Assembly: GCF_032884065.1 (NCBI RefSeq)
Contig: NC_088881.1
Span: 7,031,047 to 7,095,046 of the forward strand
Reading direction: 5' to 3'
DNA: 64,000 bases
From: Artemia franciscana
Lineage: Eukaryota; Arthropoda; Branchiopoda; Anostraca; Artemiidae
Shown here: positions 48,735 to 60,133 of the stretch, one piece after another
How the letters are laid out: every line of letters starts with the position of its first letter
Position numbering within the stretch: the stretch's first letter is position 1
Made by a program: the position numbers and the translations under genes
Notes under the pieces: generated by a model
The model's database searches: none
Told to the model about the DNA's origin: nothing
The model's input: the letters and a program-made list of their open reading frames with translations, nothing else

Positions 48735-48975
48735 ATAATGAGAGAAAGGCTGTGATGACTAGGACACGTTCTGCGGATGAAGGATGGCAGATTGACCAAG
48801 ATAATCCTTATGAGCCAACCATCTAGGGCCAATGGAAAACCAGGTCATCCCCGAATGGAACGGGAATACGTCGCAAGTAAGAGAAATTGGAATTTCTTGG
48901 GAAGGTGTAATGAGGGAGGCTTTGAATAGATTGGGAAGAACGAGGAGCGTAGGTAGCTGTGTTAGCCTCAGGCTG
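48735..48975 (+). pseudogene. NL2 non-LTR ORF2 C-terminus
   Basis: The + strand gives LGHVLRMKDGRLTKIILMSQ, then KPGHPRMEREYVA and, after a frame change, KEIGISWEGVMREALNRLGR. These match the end of the group with 'LRWLGHVLRMPDxRLPK', 'GRPRxRW' and a tail 'Wxxxxx.A.DRxxWR'. A stop near the start and the frame change show decay. Confidence 0.7.
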
Positions 48976-49920
48976 CTTGGTGCTGTAGTGAGTTGCTAGA
49001 GCAGTTTTTGACGATTATTTTTAAAATACACTTTCCCCAAGACCTGGGGAAGAATCCTAAGGAGTGCTAACCCTACACAAAAAGGATCTGGGGAGCTATC
49101 ACTGTAGTAAATTTACCGTAGTAAAAGTTTCATTTTCCAAACTACTAGTTTCCAAGTCTTTTGACCGAGGGACATCAGCTCCTGTTTGACTGAGCACCGG
49201 TACATAACGTTTTCGGAAAATTTGTGACCACTTCCATCTTAGACAAGTTTGCAAATCTAATATGCATTTTCTTTAAAGAGCATTCAAATGTTTTAAGTTC
49301 TTTACATCCACCTGGTGGATACAGCCTTCAAAACAATCTCATTTATACATAAGGTAGTTCCAATCCTTGATTTAAAGAGAGAATACCTTTTCCTTTTTTG
49401 AAAAAAATTATCTCCATTTACGTGACTGCATTTAAAGTAGAATCGAACTACTATCTTGCCAAACAGCAAAAGGTTCAAGACCCAGAAGCCTTTGATTACC
49501 TCCAACTTAATAGAATTTTATGAATCTAACATGCCTTTTCTATAAAGAGTGATCAAATCGTGAGGTTCTTTAATTTTTTCTTCGGTAGGGTTAGGGCAGG
49601 ACCCACCCTATTTCCACAGCCTCAAAACAATCTCTACCATTGATCAAAGTGTCCTAAACCCCATTTTGAAAAAGAAAACGCTATTTCCATTTTTCCACTT
49701 TTAAATCTATTTTTATTTTAAGTCCAACTTTCCAAGATATTTGCCAATCTTCCATTGTACTATTCAATATATTTCCCAACTATCAAATATATTGGACAAC
49801 TTTCCAATACATTTACCACTAGCAAATATAATGGAAAATTTTTCATTATAATCGCAAATCCGAGCGTGATTAACAGTGAATAACCTGAAAGAACCTCAAC
49901 ACAACTATTCCATTTTTGAT
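48976..49920. other. AT-rich stretch, no gene seen
   Basis: Two similar lines near 49260-49310 and 49520-49580 (ATGC-TTTTCT-TAAAGAG followed by a GTTCTTTA line) suggest an old ~265-bp duplication. No coding signal. Confidence 0.35.
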
Positions 49921-49921
49921 T

Positions 49922-49927
49922 AAAAAA
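49922..49927 (-). terminator. Pol III terminator of tRNA-Sec
   Basis: A run of T on the - strand (AATTTTTTAA) about 19 bp past the 3' end of the tRNA gene is the usual RNA polymerase III stop. Confidence 0.75.
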
Positions 49928-49945
49928 TTATTGCATTCATATTAC

Positions 49946-50032
49946 CGCCCAGAAGGTGGAATCGAACCACTCTGTCGCTAGACAGCTACGGGTTTGAAGC
50001 CCGCACCCCGGACCACCGAGGTTCATCTGGGC
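49946..50032 (-). tRNA. tRNA-Sec (anticodon UCA)
   Basis: On the - strand the 87-nt gene starts GCCCAGATGAACCTCGGTGG and has an anticodon loop CTTCAAA (anticodon complement at 49995-49997), a long extra arm around TAGCTGTCTAGC, a T arm with GGTTCGATTCC, and closes with CCACCTTCTGGGCG. The 9-bp acceptor stem, the 13-bp acceptor plus T helix and the long variable arm are specific to selenocysteine tRNA, and most of the sequence matches the vertebrate gene. It is charged with Ser and converted to Sec, and it decodes UGA with a SECIS element. The base at 49946 gives a G discriminator. The gene appears intact. Confidence 0.97.
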
Positions 50033-50054
50033 ATTATACAAGGTACGAAATTAC

Positions 50055-50062
50055 TATATATA
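50055..50062 (-). promoter_or_regulatory. TATA box of tRNA-Sec
   Basis: TATATATA lies 23-30 bp upstream of the tRNA 5' end. Animal tRNA-Sec genes are known to use an external, snRNA-type pol III promoter with a TATA box near -30 and a PSE near -60. The TATA position fits. The region 50081-50100 is where the PSE should be, but I cannot identify its sequence with confidence. Confidence 0.7.
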
Positions 50063-50109
50063 GTTAAATTTTCCAATGTTCATATTCCTTTCTTACATGA
50101 AAAGCATGC

Positions 50110-51860
50110 TCTCATCTTTCACAAAAGAAAATGTCACGTTGAACAAAATATTTGTATTTCTTGTAAACATGTTCGTTACAAAATATTTTTTATTAGACAG
50201 ATTTTGACACAGGGCCAAAATTTCATTGTTTTTATGCATAATGTGAATTAAATGCACCAGCGCCATCTCTTTTTTCTCTTCGGAGAGTCAATTACAAAAG
50301 AATGTTTCAGCGAGTACAAAATAGATGGGTTCAGTTTGTCACAAAAGTATTTTTGCAGTATTTCAGGACCGGCTATGGGTAGGAAGTTGAAAGTTCCAGG
50401 GAATGATGAGCTAAATCAAAAGATATTATGTGCATCCGTGCTGTAAAAAGGATGCTTGTGCAGTATGTCAGGAACAGCAAACGGTGTTAAATTGAAATTT
50501 TCAGGAAATGTCAACTAAATCTAAAGACACTATGTGCACCCCGGTTGTCAAAATGACAGAGAATTAAAAAATTTAATGAAAATATAAAACAATAATAAAA
50601 CTTTGGGGATAAAATAAACAGAAATTACGCTGAATTTTTTTTGAAGTTTTTCAAAGCAACTAAAGAGTCATAGGGAAACCTAAGACGAGTCGAAATAAAG
50701 TTTCATAATAATTCAAACTTATAACAACCATAAAATACTATCAATGAAACCCTAAAATAACCAGAAAAAAATTAACCACATCAACCATAAAAATAACAAA
50801 TACTGACATAGATGAATAAATGAATCCTGAAATGAGTAAACATTAAAATGAATGATCAAGTAAATCCTGACACTGATAGAAATTCCTGCAAAGAAGAATA
50901 GGGCATCTGCTCCCCTCTAACCCTACTAAAGATTGCTTTGTCATTTGCGCTTTATTGAAAACAAAATATATTTGAAACCTTTTCCTTTGTAAAGGAAAAT
51001 ATTTCCTTTATTGAAAAATAAAAAAATCTGCTGTTAAATATAATCCATTGAATCGCTGAGAATTTCCAGGAACTAATATCATTGCATATTAAATATTCAG
51101 TTTTTTTTATTAGTTCTTTCCAGTCATCTTGATTATTATAGTAATGTAACTGTCAATTTTTCACTGACGATTTGACAAATAAAAAATAAAATGAAAAACA
51201 CTGCATACAGTTCTCTATAAAACGCAAATGACGCCTTTAGAAGTTATAGAGGGGGGAGGAAGTAGTCCTACTCCAATTCGTAGCAATTTTTGTCCATATT
51301 CATTGTAATATTTGCTCAATATTTACTCATCTATATCAGTATCTGTTACCTTTATGTTCCACGTGATTACTTGTTTTAATTTCAGTTCGATTTGGGTTTC
51401 ATTTATTCTTTGAAAGTTTTCAAAAGTTCATTAAAAAAATCACTTGAACGTTCGCTTTATTTTCGAAAGTTTTTTTTAAATAAATGACAAATAAAATCCA
51501 CAAATTATTGGTTAGCTAAATAAGACAGACTAGCTAGGAAGTTACTTTTGATTCCAAATGTATTCTCAGTGACAAGCTGTAAAATTGTCATAAAATTGTC
51601 TACAATAGCTGTAGCTATTGTCAGTGATAAGTTGTAAAATAACTTGGAACTAAATAAACTTGTGGTTAAATGCCTCACCAAGACAAAAATTTATATGAGT
51701 AATTTTAAATTCTTCTATGACGGTAAAACTGATTCCCGTTAATTTAAGACCCAAATTAAATAAGGAATCAAGGGTCATTAAGGGATAGTAATGGTACTTT
51801 AACCTCCCTCGCCCTAAAAGCTCATTGATTTTATTTTAAGCAAATGGTATTAACAATTCA
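50110..51860. other. AT-rich stretch, no confident gene
   Basis: Contains a short duplicated line (AGTGACAAGCTGTAAAATTG at about 51570 and AGTGATAAGTTGTAAAATAA at about 51620) around a CAATAGCTGTAGCTATTG palindrome. The open frames at 49994-50251 and 50252-50446 overlap tRNA-Sec or lack support. Confidence 0.35.
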
Positions 51861-51866
51861 TGGCAG

Positions 51867-52090
51867 CATCAATCCACCTGAGGCCAGAAGACCAGCGCAG
51901 GCTACTCCTCCCCTTCAATCAAGGTTTAACTCCCTCCTATGAAGTTTCCTTCAAATCGTTTTTATTGAACTCTCCCCGCCCGTTTGGGAACGACCTGCAT
52001 TTCGTTTGGTCCCAGATGGATGACCAAAAAAGCATAACCTTTAGCAATCTATCATATTTTATACAGTTAGCATGGACTTTATCATCTTAA
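51867..52090 (+). CDS. Possible coding exon, unrecognised
   Basis: An open frame after a TTCATGGCAG acceptor-like site reads IHLRPEDQRRLLLPFNQGLT and continues to a TAA at 52088-52090. GC content is higher than its surroundings, and a CAG|ATGGAT site near 52014 gives no GT donor. No family is recognised. It could belong to the same gene as 52108-52407 or be chance. Confidence 0.2.
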
Positions 52091-52107
52091 TCATTATTTC
52101 ATTTTAG

Positions 52108-52407
52108 CCGTTGAAAGCAGGATCGAACCAATTTTTTCTACATTTTAATGCAGTAATAGACGCTGCAATTCAAAAAAGTACCCAAACTACTTGTTTTCAA
52201 ACCAGGGCACTAATTTTAGCATTCCCTGACGTCAAACACTTTCGTCATGGTGACGTGACGAGATTGCCTGTCTTTCGTGAATGGCTACATCAGTTGAGAT
52301 CGAGACCCGTCTCGTGTCCTCCCATATCTTTTGAATCCGTCGGGCAGTTTCAAGTCGACTTTGACGGCAATCATCCATATTTTCATTTCCTGAATGTCTC
52401 TTCTTAA
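52108..52407 (+). CDS. Possible terminal exon, unrecognised
   Basis: A good acceptor (TTCATTTTAG) opens a 99-codon frame with globular composition, including KHFRHGDVTRLPVFREWLHQ and an end FDGNHPYFHFLNVSS before a TAA. There is no recognised homologue. It abuts reverse transcriptase debris on the opposite strand, so a transposon origin is also possible. Confidence 0.3.
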   Translation, partial: PLKAGSNQFFLHFNAVIDAAIQKSTQTTCFQTRALILAFPDVKHFRHGDVTRLPVFREWLHQLRSRPVSCPPISFESVGQFQVDFDGNHPYFHFLNVSS

Positions 52408-52429
52408 ATCCAAATAAGGGAACATACTT

Positions 52430-53540
52430 CGTAGCTTTGTATTATAGGCAAAAATACTTTCAAGCTGTCTTGGGGCGTAGCTAAGTCACAAGAATCGTCT
52501 TCGCTTGACTATGGTACCATGTGAAACTGAAGCTGGTACTCCTGCAGTACAGCATTTTCGCTGAATCTTCAAGTCAGATCCCTCGGATTTTCCTTTGACA
52601 GGAGTGACCGAATACAATTAGGGTAGAGATATAGCTTGCTTTCACAGCCCACGTCTTGCAATCGCATAGCAATACTGATAGAACTAGCCACTTGTACATG
52701 CTTATTTTCATCATAAGCAGGATTTTCTTTTGTCTCTACAGGCGTTTGTTAAGCTGAGCAAATACTCCGATGGCTGACACTGTAATCACACTGATTTCAA
52801 ACAAGCATCCATCATGATGGTCAACAAGGAAACTCAAACATTCGAATTCGAGAACTTCCCAATTCTATCAGAGAGTCATCAAGCATAATGGAAGTTTTCA
52901 GGGAAGCGTGCGTTATCACGACTTCCGTCTTAGATGAGCTAACATGTAAGCCCAACTGTACTGAGACATTAGCTAGTCCATACAGAATGTTTCTGAAAGG
53001 CCCAATGGCTTGTAAAGTTAAAAAATTAAGGGACAAAACGCACCCCAGCTTATCTCATTATCCAATAAAAAACATCGACGACAGCTCTCCGTAAATTGGG
53101 ATTTGAGTTTTAGTATGGAGACAGTATACCTGTTTGAGCTTAATCATGCTTCTCAGGCGCTCTATCATAAGCCATATCTATCCCATATTCCCCCACGCAG
53201 GGTAGGTTTGAGGGCAATGATATAGTAAACAAACGGCACGACAGTCTATACTTGGTGTTTTAATCTGTGCTCTAGGATTTGCTGCTGGAAAAAAGCTGGT
53301 AAGGAATCCCCATTCCTGATCAAAATCCTGCGTGAACTGATCTTGTTTTTACGTTTCAGCTCCATTGGGGTAGCTAGTGGCTGCTAATCTGGAACCAAAG
53401 CAGAGAATTGGTTAAGCAGCTTTTTGAAATATTGCTGTCAACATTCTGTTATCTCCGAGTTGTTCGAAAGCCGATTTCCGCTTTGATCCTGGACAAAAAA
53501 ACTAGCGGGCTTTGACGATTTATAAATGATTATCTACAAC
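52430..53540 (-). pseudogene. NL2 non-LTR ORF2 remnant
   Basis: In - strand order: a pre-RT linker (about 53530-53400: NRLSNNSEITEC and YFKKLLNQF, matching 'LLSDEEEILERWKEHFEELLN'); degraded sequence; VQLGLHVSSSKTEVVITHAS, the block after the YADD box (about 52960-52900); and ISMYKWLVLSVLLCDCKTWA obtained across frames near 52730-52650, matching 'VYKSLVLSILLYGCETW'. Frames change repeatedly and much of the RT core is deleted. Confidence 0.6.
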
Positions 53541-53639
53541 TATCCCAAGAGATTCCCTCAACAAAACACCAAGCATGTCTTAGTTCAATTGTCTTCTCAT
53601 TCTTTAAAATAATTTTCAACTACGACAAAGCACGCTGGC

Positions 53640-54330
53640 CCTTGGATTCTACTTTTTAAATCTTCGCAAAATCCTCGTCACCTAGCACCACCTCTTCATT
53701 CTTATTTAGTCCCAAACTAAGAAATTTAGTCTTCTTAACATTAACATTCGAACATTTTTCTTATACCCTAAGCCCTCAAAACCACCAAATATTTGTTCAG
53801 TTTATTGATATTATTATTAACAAAATTACTTTTATTTGCATTCGCTTCAGTGTTCTCTTTGAAGTAACTCTCTAACTATCTTCAGTGGTCCTAAACCAGA
53901 GTAATATCAATTAAATATACAGATATTGTTTTTTTTCTAGTTTTATGTTTTATTTCATTTTAGGCTATATATTATTTTAATTGTTATCTTTGACCTTAGT
54001 ATTGAATTCACCTTGTTTTATACTGACGAAATATCCGCGTCATTTTAGTTTATCTTTCCTTCAACTGGCCGTAGTCCCGTTTGTTTTCTTTATCTTGAAG
54101 TTTTTTTTTCTCTGTGCTTTCAAAATTATTGTTATTTTCTAGTATATGTTAATTTTTTACTTGCTAATATATTTATTCATTTTGCTAGTATTTTCAGTTA
54201 ATATCATCTGAGTTTACAAGAATTTTGACTTTCTGTTTGATGCCATATTCTCCCATAGTCTTCATTGTCTTCCGTAGGCTAATGTCGATCAAAATAATAC
54301 ATGTAAGTAGGGATTGTAAAAAATCCTGCA
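53640..54330 (-). pseudogene. NL2 RT fragment, including an inverted duplicate block
   Basis: VNVKKTKFLSLGLNKNEEVV at about 53750-53680 parallels NVKETKMLRLGINEGEEMIL in the fragment at 38266-38652. Block 54143-54282 is the near-perfect inverse of 59367-59508 and reads GEYGIKQKVKILVNSDDIN on the - strand, a decayed version of the region leading into the YADD box. Confidence 0.55.
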
Positions 54331-54924
54331 TACCTTAAGATTTGAAAACAATACAACTACTAACCTCCCTTCCAACATTAACCGCTGCAACATAGTTCAC
54401 ATAAATAGCAGTAATCAGTCTAATATCAGACTAATCACTGTCTGGTATACAATATAAGAATAGAATCTTCACTAAAGCTCTTCTATCGGCTGAATGAAAC
54501 AACTGTTCACAATTTCTCAATTATTAATCTAAGAGTAAAAATATGGTCAACAAACCTTCTCCCCTTGTTAGAAACACACTGCTTCCGTCTCAAAATTTCA
54601 GCAACATTAGTCTAATAAGTATCAAGCATGTTACATAATTTGACTCCTGCATAAATCAGGCAGACGCCTCTACATAATTACCACACTCACTCTTGTCCTC
54701 TTTTCTATAAAGGGGTTTAATTAAGGTTTTCCTGAAGCCCCTTAGGGACTTCCCATTTTTAATTATATTCAGTATCTTATCTCTCACTCCATAACCACAA
54801 CATTTCTGAAACTCGTTTGTCACGCTATTGGTGCCTTATCATTATAATACCTTATCTGCTATCTTTGTATTTGATGTTATTGATAATTTTAAATTCCGTT
54901 CCCTTAAGACACATTAAATATTAA

Positions 54925-57880
54925 AAAAAAACAAGTTTTTTTAAATAAAAGTAAGGAGCAACATTAAAACTTAAAACAAACAAAAATTACTCCGTATATG
55001 AAAGGGGCTGTTCCCTCCTCAACGCCCCAATCTTTACACTAAAGTTTGACTCTTTCTCTCAACTCTACTTTTTAAAACAGTAAAAAACTTAGCGTAAAGA
55101 TCGGGGCGCTGAGGAGGGAACAACCCCTTTCATATACGGAGTAATTTTTGTTCGTTTTAAGTTTTAATGTCGCTCCTTACTTTCAGTTAAAAAAAACTTT
55201 GTTTTTTATTTAATTTGTGAACGTTTTTGAATTAATGATTAAAAAAAATTAATTTTTTTGGCTAAATGGCTTTCTCATAGTTTTGATTAGACAATTTTGT
55301 GAAAAAAAGAGCATTGGAATAGGCCTAGTTACCCACCAATTTTTGGGTTACTTAAAAAGGCAACTAGAACTTTTAATTTTAAGAACGTTTTTATTAGTAA
55401 AAATGTACGTAACTTACGAATTAACTTACGTAATGAACTTCTAAATTCGTATGCTTTTATTACGTATATGATGGGGTTTGCCCCCTTGTCAATACCTCGC
55501 TATTTACATTAAAGCTTAAATTTTGTCCCAATTTCTTAAGAATGACCCCTGAATCACAATGGCCGTAGAATAAATAGTTGAAATTAATAAAATTACTTCA
55601 GCGTAAAGAGCGAGGTATTAGGAGAAGGTGTACTCCTTATACGCGTAATAATTTCCGTTCGTTTTATGTTTTAATGCTGCTCCTTACTTTCAGTTGAAGA
55701 AACTTTTTGTTATTTATTTTTTCGTTGCTCTTTAAAAAAACACAAAAAAAATCCTGCAGCCCCCTTCAAGGAAATTATCTTCTCCCATGGCAAATTCCTC
55801 CATGGAGAGCCCCCCCCCCCGAATAACCCCCTCCCCTCAACCCTCCCCCCAACCAAAAACATCCCCCTGAAAGTGTCTGTATACTTTCCAATAACCATTA
55901 CTATGTGTAAACACTGGTCAAGGTTTGTGACTTGCAGCCCCTCCCACGGGGACTGTGTGGGAGTAAGTCGTCCCCAAAGACATACTTTTTAGGTTTTTTG
56001 ACTATGCTGAATAAAATGGCTGTCTCAGAATTTTGATACGGTGACTTGGGGAAAAAATAAGTATGGGAAGGGGCCTAAGTGCCCTCCGATTTTTTTGGTC
56101 ACTTAAAAAGAGCACTATAACTTTTAATTCCGTTTAATAGTAATTACTTTTCGTGTTGAAGTTGAAAGAATTTCACTATATGAATTTGTTTTGTTTGTTT
56201 TAGGTATTAATTAAATATAAAAAAAACAAGTTATTTTAACTCTAAGTAAGGAGCGAAATTAAAACTTAAAACGAGCAGAAACTATTCCACCCCCTCCTCA
56301 ACGCCCCACTCATTACGCTAAAGTTTGGCTCTTTGTCACAACTCTACTTTTTAAAACAATAAAAAACCTAGCGTAAAGAGCGAGGCATTGAGGAGGGAAC
56401 AACCCCTTTCATATGCGGAATAATTTCTGTTCGTTTTAAGTTTAATGTTGCTCCTTACTTGCAGTAAAAAAAACTTTTCATTTAATTTCTGAACGTTTTT
56501 GAATTAATCCACGTTTTGATTTGGCTCACCGCACATGAATAATTAAAACGAAATTTGCATATTATTTTTTTTTGCTAAATGGCTTTCCCATAGTTTTGAT
56601 CGGACAATTTTGATAAATAAAATGGTGTAGGGGAGGGGGCCTAGCTGCCCTCAAGTTCTTGGTTTATTAAAAATACAACTAGATTTTTCATTTTTTTTTT
56701 TTTTTACGAGCGTTTTTGTTAGTAACAAACATACGCACCATGCGAATTAACTTACGCAACGAACTTCTATATTTGTGTATTTTTATCACGTATATGAGGG
56801 GGTTCGCCTCTTCGTCAATACCTCGCTCTTTACACTAAAGCTTGAATTTTGTCCCAAATCTTTAAGAATAACCGCTGAATCACAAAGACCGCAGAATAAT
56901 TAGGTGAAATTACTTAAAGTATTTTAGCATAAAGAGTAAGGTATTGTGGAGGAGACGAACCCCCTTATATACGTAATATTTTAAGTTTAATCCTCCTCAC
57001 TACTTCCAGTTGAAAAAAAAATATTTATTTTCTCATTGTTTTTTTTTTTTAAATAATGCTGGAAAATCCTGCACCCCCTTCACGAAATTCTCTTCCCTCA
57101 TGATAAATTCCTCCATGGAAAGATCCTCCCACATAAAGCCATTCCCCCGACTCACCCCTACACCAACGCAAAAAAGTCCCCTTGAAAACATCTGTACACT
57201 TCATAATAACGATTACTATATGTAAACAATGGTCAAAGTTTGTAACTTGCAGCCCCTCCCCCGGGGACTGTGGGGGATTAAGTCATCCCCAGAGACATAT
57301 TTATCAAGTTTTAGACTAAGCTGAACAGAACGGCCATCTCAAAATTTTGATCCGGTAACTTTGGGGGAAAATGTTCTTGGGAGGGGGCCTAGGTGCCCTC
57401 CAATTTTTTGGTCACTTAAAAAGGGCACTAGAACTTTTAATTTAAGTTAGAATGAGCCCTCTCACGACATTCTAGGACCACTGGGTCGATACGATCACCC
57501 CTGAAAAAAAAGCATCCGTGATCTGTCTTATGGCAAAAAATACAAAATTCCTCACTTTTGTAGATAAGAGCTTGAAACTTCTACAGTAGGGGTGTCTGAT
57601 ACGCTGAATCTGATGGTATTATTTTCATTAAAATTCTATTACTTTTAGGGGATGTTTTCCCTATTTTCTAAAATAAGGCAAATTTTCTCAGGCTCGTATC
57701 TTTTGATATGTAAGACTAATCTTGATGAAACTTATATATTTAAAATTAGCACTAAAATACGATTCTTTTGATGTAACTATTGGCATCACAATTCATTTTT
57801 TTAGAGTTTCGGTTACTATTGAGCACCAACTGCTTGATATGGTTCTTTATTCTTCTTGGAAGACATCTTTTGAATTAATT
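54925..57880 (+). mobile_element. FB composite foldback element, two tandem ~1.29-kb units
   Basis: The blocks of 54925-56215 repeat in order at 56216-57480 with an offset of about 1290-1310 bp. Each unit has a palindromic module with stems AACGCCCC-ATCTTTACACTAAAG and GCGTAAAG-TCGGGGC (54930-55200; 56220-56480), and an ACCTCGCT-TTTACA module (55480-55710; 56790-57000). A block of GCCCCCTTCA-type sequence follows, then one with GGGAGGGGCC. After unit 2 the sequence continues to 57880 with a block also found in copies 1 and 2 but absent from unit 1. No transposase gene is present. Confidence 0.75.
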
Positions 57881-57888
57881 TGTGTTCG

Positions 57889-58979
57889 TTTTTATGGCAC
57901 TTGGTATTTATCAAGTGACATATAGCGATTTAGGCGCTTCCAGATAAGCTAGGACGATGAAATTTGGCAGGCGTATCAGGGACCGGACCAGATTAAATTG
58001 GAAATAGTCGTTTTCCCGATTTGACCATCTGGGGGGGGGGATTGGGGGGCCGGTTAATTCGGAAAAAATAGAAAAAATGAGGTATTTTTAACTTACGAAC
58101 GGGTGATCGGATCTTAATGAAATTTGATATTTAGAAGGATATCGTGTATCAGAGCTCTTAATTTAATTCCCGACCGGACCCGGTGACGTTGGGGGAAGTT
58201 GGAGAGGGAACCTACGATCTTGGAAAACGCTTAGAGAGTAGGGATCGGGATGAAACTTGGTGGTAAAAATAAGCACAAGTCCTAGATACGTGATTGACAT
58301 AACCGAAACGGATCCGCTCTCCTTGGGTGAATCGGGGGGGGGGGGGGGCTTAATTCTGAAAAACTAGAAAAAATCAGTTATTTTTAACTTACAAAGGAAT
58401 GATCGGATCTTAATGAAATTTCATATTTAGAAGGACCTCGTAACTCAGATCTCTTATTTTAAATCCCGATCGGCTCCAATGTCATTGGGGGGAGTTGGGG
58501 GGAACCGGAAATCTTGGAAAAGGCTTAGAGTGGAGAGATCGGGATGAAACTTGGTGGGTGGAATAAGCAAATGTCGTAGATCCGTGATTGACGTATCCAG
58601 ATTGAATCCACTCTCTTTGGGGGAGTTAGGGGGCGGTCCAATGCTTTGGTGAGCTTGGTGCTTCTGGACGTGCTAGGACGATGAAAATTGGTAGGCGTGT
58701 CAGGGACCTGCACAAATTGACTTGATAAAGCCGTTTTCCCAGATTCGACCATCTGGGGGACTGGAGGGAGAGGAAAAATTAGAAAAAAATGAAGCATTTT
58801 TAACTTACGAATGGGTGATCGGATCTTAATGAATATTAATATTTAGAAGGACCTCGTGTCTCAGAGCTGTTATTTTACATCCGACCGGCGTTAAGCCTCT
58901 GATTTTCGTTTTAAATCAATCTGTTGGTTCTTAGAATTTTGCCAGAACTCATGCCATATGAGCTCTTAGCTCTTGTTTA
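57889..58979 (-). mobile_element. DH family copy D
   Basis: On the - strand it starts AACAAGAGCTAAGAGCTC and then ATATGGCATGAG (58979). It contains about three ~300-bp units with C-runs, and ends with ACTTGATAAATACCAAGTGCC and ATAAAAA at 57889. It lies immediately against the end of the FB pair, with no unique sequence between, so one probably inserted next to or into the other. Confidence 0.7.
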
Positions 58980-59050
58980 TTGACATGGTTTTACTATTGG
59001 TTTATAATAAGAACATTTATAGATTTTTTCTTTCACTATTTCTGCTTCAG

Positions 59051-59143
59051 AATGAAAATGTTAGATTGGAATTTGTAGTACAGACACCACCGGAATATTC
59101 ACCCACAATGGTCAGCTGTAGTTGTGTTATAAGCTTTAACTAA
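59051..59143 (+). CDS. Terminal coding exon of an unidentified gene
   Basis: A textbook acceptor (a pyrimidine run, then TTCTGCTTCAG) is followed by 30 codons in phase 0, NENVRLEFVVQTPPEYSPTM then VSCSCVISFN, and a TAA. Alternating hydrophobic residues suggest a beta-strand end of a folded domain. Codon use is unlike the flanking repeats. The earlier exons must lie upstream on the + strand, but none was recognised. The neighbouring ROGDI exon is on the opposite strand, so the two genes would converge. I do not recognise the family. Confidence 0.5.
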   Translation, partial: NENVRLEFVVQTPPEYSPTMVSCSCVISFN

Positions 59144-59366
59144 ATAGTGTTACTATGCAATTTCTGATGGATTGGGAAGCGTGTTATAATTTCTATGAGT
59201 TTTAAACTTGCGTAATTTTTAGTCTTCTACCCTTTCAAAATTTCGAATTGTTCCTAATCCCCTAAAATGTTCCTGAGAAACTGCACATACACTAATCATT
59301 AGGTCCTTTTAATACTGCTTTTTTAATCTACTTTTTAAGATCTATTTTGTATTATCTTGATAAACT

Positions 59367-59508
59367 TTAGCCTACGGAAGACAACAAAGACTGTGGGAGA
59401 ATATGGTATCAAACGGAAAGTCCAAATTCTTGTAAACTCAGATGATATCAATTAAAATATTAGCAAAATGAATAAATATACTAGCAAATAAAAAAGAATT
59501 AACATATA
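59367..59508 (+). pseudogene. Short NL2 RT block, inverted relative to 54143-54282
   Basis: TTAGCCTACGGAAGACAAC to AATTAACATATA repeats 54143-54282 as its reverse complement with about 90% identity by eye. It is part of a dispersed RT remnant. Confidence 0.75.
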
Positions 59509-59989
59509 GATCCTTTTAATACTGCTTTTGTAGCTACAATTATTTCCACGTTTTTCATAAGAAAAATGACCGACCCAAAACGTAGAGACAATTTAGGATT
59601 GACGGAAACTCACGCAAAACTGAGACAAGAACAGAATCGGGGAAAATATTTTTTTTTGTAAAGCTGAACATATTAAAAGATCTCTAAAAGGAGTCTCTGA
59701 TACTCTACTCATATTTCAAGAAATTATATAAGTTTATTTTCATTTTTAGTCCTTTGATTAAGTAATTTATTTTAGTTTTTTAAGTGTTGGATTTTAAGTA
59801 ATTAGTCAATCTTTTTTAAGTACCTTCAAGATTTGGAATCCCTGCAAAGTTCCGTTAACAATGAGATTTCACCAATACTGTAATTCATCCCGCTCCAAAA
59901 CCCGGTATTATCTGACGGTAGTGTCATTCGTATCGGATAATCTAAACGCTGAGATGAACTAATATTGTAGTTGTCCCATGCAAGGTAGT

Positions 59990-60133
59990 ATTCAGGGGAA
60001 GGAGAGGCTGGAGATTTCCCGGTGTGACTGTCTAACCCGTTCAAAAATAACAAAAATAGTTTTAACAATTTTTCATGCGTTTTGTATTTCTTTTGTACCC
60101 TCCCCTCAAACAAAAATCGTGGATACGGCCCTG
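59990..60133 (-). mobile_element. Copy of the short TIR element
   Basis: The - strand begins CAGGGCCGTATCCACGATTT and continues with the G-rich block GAGGGGAGGG, as in 704-840. The other end (CCTCTCCTTCCCC) is degraded. The ORF 59826-60113 overlaps it and is not accepted as a gene. Confidence 0.5.

Noticed and set aside
59826-60113. 95-codon - strand open frame near ROGDI, considered as the missing last ROGDI exon
   Set aside because: It overlaps a copy of the short TIR element and does not resemble the short C-terminal end expected for ROGDI.
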